Translations under genes and position numbers: made by a program
NCBI GenBank assembly: GCA_002205965.3
Contig: NADL03000001.1
Coordinates: 1,302,001-1,366,000 of the forward strand
Origin: Kappaphycus alvarezii
Taxonomy: Eukaryota; Rhodophyta; Florideophyceae; Gigartinales; Solieriaceae
Length of the DNA stretch: 64,000 bases
Reading direction: 5' to 3'
The notes under the pieces: model-generated
Told to the model about the DNA's origin: nothing
Database searches by the model: none
The model's input: only the letters and a program-made list of their open reading frames with translations
Shown here: one piece after another, positions 56,617 to 64,000 of the stretch
Numbering within the stretch: position 1 is the first letter of the stretch
Layout of the letters: each line of letters opens with the position of its first letter

Positions 56617-58137
56617 ATGCATTCTCTCGTCCTCCTCCTGCTTTTGTTCTGCTCAACACTCTCCCATGCCCAAAACGCCACAGAGCCCACTTTGCTACAA
56701 ATCCTGACCCCATCCAACTCAATCCCCCCCAATGAAATCGCTTCCCTTATTTTCCCTCCCGCCATTCTCTCAGTTGAGACCCTATAGCCATCCGATACGT
56801 CCTCGTCACTCTTTCCCCATATACACCATTAACGCCGCATGCCATCCCACAGCCCTTGGCTTCCTAGGCCAAAAGGACCCTATCCCACCCTCCTTCTGTC
56901 TCCCTCTCCCACGCGCAAAGATCATAGCCTTCATTCAAAACCGTCTCCTCCGCTCTCAATTTCCCATCGAAGCCCGTTCCTTCCAAGCCTTCCTCCTGCG
57001 CAACAATCTCGATGCCCTCAACACCACCACCGATCCGCACACCATCATTGGCTGGTCCAACCATGTCGCCAATCCACTCATTCATTTCCTGAAACCGATG
57101 GCTGGAACTCTCGCGGCGACGTCTCGCGCAGCCACTTTCGTCAACAGTACTCCGACCCTACCCGCTATCGTCCACAGAATCACGCCGCACTGCCTGAGTC
57201 CCGACTTCGTCGCCCGTTGCGATGGCAACCCCTGACTCAGGAGGCTGACCGTCGCGGCCGTTTCATTTCGCAGGTGCATGTGGCCCCGCACCTGGGGCGC
57301 ACTGTTAAGCCGCTGGTGCTTACCGAGAAGATTTGCGGAATCGAAAACGTGGAGTCCCCATATGAGGCACCTGATCGGAAAAAGTCGTTGAGTAGAAAAG
57401 ATGAGAGGACTATGCGCAGATTGATTGGGGAGCTGTTTGAACAGAGTCAGAATTTGACGGAGCGGAAGGTGGCTCTCGCGGCCTGGTGGGACAACAAGTT
57501 TTTCTCGCTGGGGACGTTCATCTTCTATTACCAGTCCGTGTTGGGTTTGTTCGATGAGGAGACTGGAATAAGGTACGCAATGGGCGAAGTTCTGGCACAG
57601 CACGATGCGGTGCTCGTCGCGTGGAAGGAGAAAGTGAGACATGATCTTGTTCGGCCGACAACCATCATTCGACGATTGTTGAAGGGAAGAATGGTGCGTG
57701 CTTTTACAAGTTTGACGGACGGAGTGCAGAGAGTTAAGGCAGAGGAGTGGGAACCTGTGATTAAGGTGCAGCCGCATTCTGAGTTCCCTTCAGCGAGCTC
57801 TGTCATTTGCAAAGCTTCGACAGATCAGTTGAAAAATGCACTACAGGAGGAGATATTTGGGAACAATGCGACTATCCCCGCCTTTCAAATTGAGCTGAAT
57901 GAGTTTCTGCTCCCCGGATTTCCGTTAAGCAAACCTTTGCAGGTCAGATTTGATACTCTGGATGGAGCAGCGAGGAGTTGCGGAAACTCTAGGCTACTCG
58001 CAGGAGTCCATTTCTCCCCATCGGTACCGGCTGGATTTAAACTTGCCCAGGGGATAGGCCGAAAGGCTTATGAGCATATGTCTGATCTTTGGGCTGGTCG
58101 TGTACCTACTGATTGCTCCCGTTGCAAATACTATTAG
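56617..58137 (+). CDS. vanadium-dependent haloperoxidase-like (PAP2 fold) secreted protein, copy 2
   Basis: The signal peptide is MHSLVLLLLLFCSTLSHAQ. The body is IAIRYVLVTL, YTINAACHPTALGFLGQKD, DGWNSRGDV, LRWQPLTQEADRRGRF and VAPHLGRTVKPLVL. Signature blocks: KEKVRHDLVRP (K-x6-RP), HSEFPSASSV in place of PSGH, and SRLLAGVHFSPSVPAG (SR-x5-H, with Ser where the family often has Asp three residues after His+1). Length is about 505 aa. Three frame changes (C run 56780-56782, T run 56812-56814, CC 57095-57096) are each cured by one extra base of the run, and the result aligns with copy 1 at 16692-18231. True haloperoxidases oxidise Cl-, Br- or I-; with the His of PSGH replaced by Ser, activity here is open. 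It could also act as a phosphatase-like or structural protein. Confidence 0.75.
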
Positions 58138-58440
58138 ATTGTGCCGTACGGTATTGTTTTACTGCGAGATGCTATGCCGTCATTACGGCACGCTGCCATT
58201 TTATTCCAAACAACGATAAGGGTTATTTCAATTAGCGCTCAATAAATTTTATGCACGCCTGTCACAATTGATAGGCCAATTTCCCACCAGGCATCGTCTC
58301 GGCTGTGCAAATGCTGTACTGTACCAGGTCTGTTCAGTGCAATGTTTTGCGAAGTGCTCTAATCTAACGAGGGCATTTATCTTCCACATATCGCCATCAA
58401 AAATTACGGGAAGATAGGACCGGACGGTCTTCAGGCTCTT
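58138..58440. other. 3' flank of haloperoxidase copy 2
   Basis: No gene; one GTAC motif copy at about 58314-58325. Confidence 0.4.
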
Positions 58441-58535
58441 TGAAATGCTTGTTTTCAGTTTACTCTCCTTTTCGTTTGGCCAAGCGGAACCTACCCTCCT
58501 TTCCGCCGGATTCCGGCAGAATTCTCGTCATCTTA
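58441..58535 (-). repeat. LTR-A fragment (minus strand)
   Basis: TGAAATGCTTGTTTTC and following bases to CTCGTCATCTTA are the reverse complement of 61908-62000 of LTR-A. It stops 5 bp before the TTAA of the piggyBac element. Confidence 0.65.
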
Positions 58536-58539
58536 TCCC

Positions 58540-61037
58540 TTAATTCCCGAAGGAATAAAGGATATAATATATAACATAAATTCCCAGAAATATCTCATTT
58601 TTACGGGCCAACCAAACTTTTTCGAAAGCTAATTGGCCCAAAATATTGACGGTACCGGCATATGCCAATCATTGCGAATCATCCAAATTATGGTAAACAT
58701 CAAAATGGTCTCCACAAAGATGGACATCGCAGTAGTTACACTTGCAAGCAGTTTGCGAGGCCTGGGGGCCTCGTTCGCTCTCTCCGCATTGTCCCGAAGA
58801 AAGATTGCCTTCAAATACGAGCAATAACGGCATGTTCTTTGTCGTTTCGAGACAATTCGTTCATGCATTTGCACAGGTCTGTCGAGACGTCTTTCATCGA
58901 GAGACGGTGACAATTTTGCTGTTCTGAACTTTTTCTTAGACGCTTCTCTGTTCTTTGAGACAATAGATAAGCTTGAACTTCTTAAGCTATGCATATTTCC
59001 AACTTCGACATGGGCCTTCTTGCTCTACTGCGCAGTATACCAATGAGTGACAGAGTCAAGTTTTTATGAACATCGTTGGTAATATGTTCTGACGATGTTT
59101 CCTTGTAGATCACCAATATGTTATTTCTCATGATATGTACGCATTGAAGAAACATAGGCATCAGGTACGACGACAGCGCAAATCTGCGGCATAGCAAGCA
59201 ATTCGCTGATCAGCAAGGTCGACGCCTCCCATCCAGTGATTGTAATCATCAATCATTCTGGGTATTGATACTGTCTTAACTGCATTTCTTCCCCATATAC
59301 GTTGAACATGGCTTCGGTTAGGAATGTTGGTCGGGCCTTCTCCGCATTCGTTCTACGATCATGTCAGGCATGTGTACAGCGCTGGCTAAGAGTACAACAT
59401 TATTATCAATCCAGCGTGTCGTCAATGTACCGTGTTCATCGACACAGTAGTAAAGGTCGTTAAATGTAGCGGTGTTTGGGTACATTCAAAACAGAGGGTG
59501 GCCATCCTCTCTTTGGTCTCGAAGTCCCTACACAACCTATTCCCATACTCTGCAACATTGGCATAACACTTGGTAGTGTGAAATAGTTATCCATCGCCAC
59601 AAAGAAAGTTTATACCTCTCCGAACATAGGAGTCGGTCACTTTTTTAACCAACATCTTGATCATGGCTGCTGTTTTAGAAAGAGGTCCTCCTTGACTATA
59701 TTCGTTACAACCTGCTTCATCTTCACTAGGGCGATTTGCGGCAAGCCGTCCGTCAGGAAGAAAGTAACAAAAATACCCTGTCTTCGAATATACAATTGAA
59801 AAGAATTTTTAGCCTTCACCGATAGGCTTATTCTTCATTCAGTGAGTCTCTCCCGATCGTCCGTTTAAAACCGTACCATCATTTCGTCAATTGACAATGA
59901 ATAGCCTGATACTTTCAGAAGACCCAAAGAAGCGTCCCTTATGTGGTTGATAAATGGTGCCACTTTCGAAAACCAAACGATGTCACAACGAGAGGTAGAT
60001 TTTCGCTCAGTTTCCTCACTTTGTACTGTACGGCTCTTATGTTGCGATTAGAACTTCGACTTCATCTGAAAAGTCCTCACCCTCTGTTGAGTTATACTCG
60101 GCCTCGTTCTGAGAATCCGGCGAAACGAAAGAAATATTTCTCCATATGTAGCTAAATCTATCCCTCGACATACCATGCTCATTGAAAATTGCGTGTACAG
60201 GCATTTACGGATGGGTATACCACAGATCAAGCTTTCCAGGTAGCTTCAATATCCCAAGTTACATGACAATTGCCAGAAACTGTAGAATATCTGCAGCCGT
60301 AACAGTACGTTGACGACGTGAAGCTAAAACATTCGCTTCGATATACTTATTGGTGGAGAGTACAACTTGTTTTACAGACAATCTGGTAAGAATACAAGCA
60401 AAGCGCATCAGCAGCTGAAGTTATTGCGATAAAACTAGAGGAATTTCAAAGAGTGCTCGCCGGTCCACATCAATGTCGGTAAGATTGTGCACATGTTCAT
60501 TCGTTGAGTTTTGTGATGTTGGGCATTCGATCAATCTCGGCTTCAAGTCGAGAGCCACTGTCTCCCCTTGTATTGTCTGGTTCTGTGGTTCAAGCGCAGA
60601 CACTTCCATGATGTTCAAAGGGGTGCAGGAAAGTGAACACTTCAATACATGGTGTTAGACTAGTACGAGGCTCTAACTTAGAGGTGGGAAATTTGATAGC
60701 CCATTCTGTGCAATTAGAGTGGAAGCGCTTTGCTCATCATGGTAGCATACCTATGGCTAGTAGTGTCCGCTTTTTTAAGACATGGGCCAATATGATATAT
60801 GCGGTGATTTGAAGAACCTTGATTTATTAAAGATTTGCACTTCTGAGTTGCGACAAGTTACTGTACTTTGACACCAGTGGGTCAAAAATAAATCAAATCT
60901 TGTTATTCAACGAATCACAGTCAGCATCAGTAATACGCCATTTTGCAGTGTGAAATTCCCTTTTTTTCTATATTTGTTGCTGACATTACCTGAACCGTCA
61001 AGATCTATGGGATATTTTATATTCATTATGGAATTAA
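58540..61037 (-). mobile_element. piggyBac-family DNA transposon with TTAA duplication, decayed
   Basis: TTAA stands at 58540-58543 and 61034-61037. The inner ends TTAATTCCCGAAGGAATA and (reverse complement) TTAATTCCATAATGAATA agree at about 20 of 26 bases. The minus strand encodes piggyBac hallmarks in order: GMSRDRFSYIWRNISFVSP near 60180-60120, SIDEMMVRF then NGRSGETH near 59900-59840 (first catalytic Asp), WIDNNVVLLASA near 59415-59380, HWMGGVDLADQ near 59240-59208, and the C-terminal FLQCVHIMRNNILVIYKE and KRQRTCRYCSYLKA (Cys-rich tail). Frames change often and stops are present, so it is probably dead. At 2.5 kb it has the usual size of the family. Confidence 0.82.
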
Positions 61038-61184
61038 GAACGATCAGATATCAAGTAGGTGACCCTAATCGGTGGGGAGGAGCGGAAACTCTTCGTCATA
61101 CAAACTGATGAAGAGCACTTCTTTGACGTCCAACCGTTCCGACAACATGCGAATTAGATTCGCCCTTGCTACTGGAGGAGATTC

Positions 61185-62000
61185 TGTGGCGCCCCCGGTG
61201 AGCCACGCGATCTTAGTGGCAATGTTCTTTTAATGGTGCGACCACCAGTGATCAAAACGGGCGAGTTGCCTAGTCCGAGCCATTATTGGCAGGAGAGCGG
61301 AAGGAGGAGTTGTGATGGTTTTGAGCAGTTAAGGAGGTGGAGAGGAGGAGAGGGAGATTTGAAGGGATTTTGAGTGGTTGAAGATGTGAATAAAAAAGAA
61401 AGGATTTTCGAACAGTTTGCTGGCTGTTGAGGATGTTGGAGAGGAGAAGAGGTTGATGGACGACGGAAGATGTGGGACCTACGGGCGTATACCGGCTGTT
61501 TATGAGCATTTCGGTCATTCTCCCGGAGAACTAGTTGCACGTCGGGCGTATACCGGCTGTTGTCATCACCTCGGTCGTTCGCCCGACGGAGGTTGAAGAT
61601 TTGAGGTGGAATAAGGCTGACAAGAGGAATAGAGAGGACGTGGTCTAGGAGTGGGCTGGACGGGGAGAGCGTGGACGAGAGGGCCCCTATGTGGGAGGGG
61701 GTGGGAGCTGGTGTCCGTTGAGCTTGTGTCCGTTCTATTGTGTGGCACCCGTGGCCCATTATGGGTGGGGGTGCTGTCGCGCGAGTTTGGGGTCGCGCGA
61801 CTCCAGAGTCGCTGTCTGATTGGACCGGTTCGCCCGTACAGTATACAGTACCACTGTACACTGTACGAGCACTGTACACGCGTAGAAACCCCGGGGCCGC
61901 CCCTGTAAGATGACGAGAGTGCTGCCGGAATCCGGCGGAAAGGAGGGTAGGTTCCGCTTGGCCAAACGAAAAGGAGAGTAAACAGAAAACAAGCATTTCA
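61185..62000 (+). repeat. LTR-A, uninterrupted solo copy
   Basis: About 816 bp, from TGTGGCGCCCCC to GCATTTCA, similar along its length to 34356-34997 plus 46072-46248 (819 bp). It contains tandem units of about 48-52 bp (61310-61470) and about 60 bp (GGGCGTATACCGGCTGTT, twice, 61489-61590), then a run of GTACAGTAT/CACTGTAC. No internal retrotransposon genes adjoin it. The target duplication was not resolved. Confidence 0.6.
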
Positions 62001-62215
62001 CTGTTCATGAACCAACCACTCTCAGAATTCCGGGATCTCAACACACATGTCTCGTGTTCAACAGCACACTACAATTATCCTGAAACACCACAAATTTCGC
62101 AGACAACTACCGACCTCCACGCGAGGCGACTGACTTGACCCCCCTCCCCAAAGCAATGAAACAAAAGTCTCACACTTTCTCCTGTTCACCGTATTTTCAC
62201 GGGGAGTCACCTTAC
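62001..62215. other. short intergenic region
   Basis: No feature seen between the LTR and the dihydrouridine synthase stop codon. Confidence 0.4.
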
Positions 62216-63465
62216 TCACTTATTGGGTAGCTTCCCTCTGTCAATCTTGCCACGCTCACCAGTTATAACCGCCATGTCAAACCCAACATCCTTGCCATCA
62301 AACTCTGCCACAACACATTTTAGCTCCTCTAGACTGTTCGCTTGACGCATCCTTGCCACCCACCCTTCCGGTAGTCCCGTGTAGCCTGTCCAATACCACC
62401 CGAACCATTTCCTCATCATTCTGAGCCCCCTTCCTCGTTCCTCCCCCCTCCCCCCCTCCTCCACATGCGCCATCATTACCCTCCTTACTTCCTCAAACTC
62501 TGGCACAGACACCCTCACTTCACCGCCTTCAAACCCTCGCGCAGGTCGCGGAACAACCACGGTCTACCTAAGCAACCTCTCCCAATCATAACACCACTGC
62601 AGCCAGTCTCTCTGACCATGTCGACGGCATCCGCCGCCGTAAACACATCCCCGTTTCCAATCACCGGTACATCCACTATCTCTGCCAGCCGCCGAATCCT
62701 CTCCCATCCCCGACGCCCCGCCCCTCGCTCATACCTTTCTCCTGCTGTTCTTGAATGCATTGCTATAGCCGCTACTCCACAATCCTCTAACACCCTTCCA
62801 GCTGTCTCGTAAGTCATCTCCTTTTCATTCAACCCTGCTCTCATCTTCGCGGTAACCGGCACTCCATACTTCCTCCCCACCTCTACTACTCGTGTCACAA
62901 TCTCTTTCAACTTCCCGACATTAGCTGCCAGCGCGGCACCGCCACCTTTTCTCAAAACCTTTGGTGCAGGGCACCCAAAATTCAAATCGATATGTTGAAC
63001 TGCATCGCGGCAGATAAGAAGGTCTGCAGCAGCAGCAGCTTCTCCCGCATCGGTGGAATATAATTGCACGGACCGCACCGGCTCATGCGTACCAAAGCTA
63101 ACGCGGCCCTCGGTACGATTCGACAACACGGAGGACGCCAGAACCATTTCCGAGATGTAGAGAGCGGCACCATAGGAGCGACAGAGTTTGCGAAAGGTGT
63201 AATTGGTAACGCCAGCCATTGGAGCGAGGATGATAGGTGGGGAGATCACCAGGTTGCCAAGCTGGAGCGGCGGAGGGGGAAGGAGCGAGTGTGCTGGCTC
63301 GCGGAATGTTGGGCGTGACAGTTGGGAGATCGGGGACAGACGGGTGGAATATGCAGGGCACGGGAACATTCGGGATACTTGATAGGAGCTACATGGGTCT
63401 TTGTCGTGGGTGAGATGACGAAGGCTGACGAGGGTGAAGCTACCATTGCTTTCATTAGTAATCAT
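62216..63465 (-). CDS. tRNA-dihydrouridine synthase (DusB/NifR3-like)
   Basis: This flavoenzyme reduces uridine to dihydrouridine in tRNA. Residues 1-65 are a Ser/Pro-rich leader that may target an organelle. The TIM barrel starts LVISPPIILAPMAGVTNYTF (FMN site). Then come ISEMVLAS, HIDLNFGCPAPKVLRKGGG with the catalytic Cys, VTAKMRAGLN, AIAMHSRTAGERYERGAG, VPVIGNGDVFTAADA and GVMIGRGCLGRPWLFRDL. The frame then breaks at a G run (62534-62536, plus strand); one extra G continues into EGGEVRVSVPEFEEVRRVM ... KWFGWYWTGYTGLPEGW, the helical tRNA-binding domain, to the stop at 62216. The AMHSRTA and GNGD forms are nearest the bacterial DusB type. The start at 63465 is the first Met; a later Met (MFPCPAYS) is also possible. 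Confidence 0.85.
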
Positions 63466-63595
63466 TTATTTCAACGCGTTTGTACGGTAGTTCAGTGCGC
63501 CAATTTCTCCCATGGCCTTGAGTAGGCGCACAACGCACTCGGCGCGGCGGAACCACTGGCCATCAGTGTCCAGTTTCATACGGTACAGGCCTGTA

Positions 63596-63682
63596 TGTAC
63601 AGTACACGGAAGCACTGTAATGTACAGTATTTTTTTGTACTACCGTACCGTATAGTACGGTACAGTACTGTACAGTACACTC
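63596..63682. repeat. GTAC-palindrome motif cluster
   Basis: The densest cluster: TGTACAGTACACGG ... TGTACAGTATT ... TAGTACGGTACAGTACTGTA ... CAGTACAC within 87 bp, upstream of the dihydrouridine synthase gene. Confidence 0.7.
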
Positions 63683-63718
63683 CCCGAAAAAAATAGGACC
63701 AAAAACTTAAACGTGACT

Positions 63719-63958
63719 CTAGACCGCGGATTTCCTCGAAGTCACTTTTGTCAACCCACTCGCGCCATCCAACAGGAGAGCGCGCACCTTTAACCCGCTC
63801 ACATCCCTCAACGCGGCAAAGGCTGCAAAGCATAGAAGATATGAATCTTTTATCGCGACCGCCGCACGAAGCAGGCTCATGCCTATACCTATATCCACCC
63901 TCGGGGCTGGCACCAAGACGCCTACGCAGTGCTTACCGACGTGGCGCAGAACGTGGCT
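63719..63958 (-). CDS. possible C-terminal exon of an unknown gene
   Basis: The minus-strand frame opens after a TAA near 63959 and runs to TAG at 63719: HVGKHCVGVLVPAPRVDIGI ... LLLDGASGLTKV. It has a balanced composition but no domain I recognise. It could be the last exon of a gene extending beyond the window, or chance. Confidence 0.25.
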   Translation of the reverse strand, partial: SHVLRHVGKHCVGVLVPAPRVDIGIGMSLLRAAVAIKDSYLLCFAAFAALRDVSGLKVRALLLDGASGLTKVTSRKSAV

Positions 63959-64000
63959 TTAGGCCAATGGAGACATACGGGACGGTTCGAGCGGTCTTAA

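Noticed and set aside
58441..62000. LTR-A fragment (-) and LTR-A (+) read as terminal inverted repeats of one element
   Set aside because: The true ends of the inner element are the TTAA sites at 58540 and 61034, and the LTR-A copies are of unequal extent and also occur elsewhere.

Overview
The window looks like nuclear DNA of a eukaryote with compact, intron-poor genes and a heavy load of transposable elements. I think a red alga of the florideophyte (Chondrus-like) type is most likely. The reasons are two vanadium-haloperoxidase-like secreted proteins, genes that are single-exon or carry one short GT-AG intron, and intergenic DNA filled with copia, gypsy, pogo, piggyBac, Mutator and non-LTR remnants. 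This is inference from gene content; no species-specific marker was seen.

Host genes, left to right: a PH-domain plus AGC-type protein kinase (8092-10292, +); two tandem paralogues of an unknown secretory-pathway coiled-coil/multi-spanning membrane protein (12195-13812 and 14572-15998, both -); a vanadium-haloperoxidase-like gene (16692-18231, -); a ribosomal-L1-domain nucleolar protein of the RSL1D1/Utp30 type with one 124-bp intron (49481-50941, +); the ER chaperone BiP ending in HDEL (53018-55006, +); a second vanadium-haloperoxidase-like paralogue (56617-58137, +); and a tRNA-dihydrouridine synthase (62216-63465, -).

Mobile DNA: a decayed Mutator-like element (1009-3593); 3' ends of a non-LTR retrotransposon, alone or as inverted pairs (4640-5585, 46780-48000), and one longer copy (19255-21153, -); a Ty1/copia-type element (21662-26491); an unrecognised cysteine-peptidase-like ORF (26499-27436, -); a Ty3/gypsy chromovirus with chromodomain (27944-32323); a second gypsy integrase fragment (32721-34123); a nested block at 34356-46248 whose order of insertion can be reconstructed; and a piggyBac element bounded by TTAA (58540-61037) beside a further solo LTR (61185-62000).

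Nearly every conserved host gene is broken by +/-1 base changes in homopolymer runs that otherwise leave a clean protein. BiP alone has four. I read these as sequence/assembly errors, so genes listed as frameshifted are probably intact in the organism. The transposon remnants at 1009-3593, 36098-38457, 38754-43343 and 43668-46030 also contain in-frame stops and substitutions and look truly decayed.

Intergenic regions carry many clusters of a short palindromic GTACTGTACAGTAC-like motif, two strong hairpins behind BiP, and long pyrimidine-rich leaders in front of the kinase and BiP genes.
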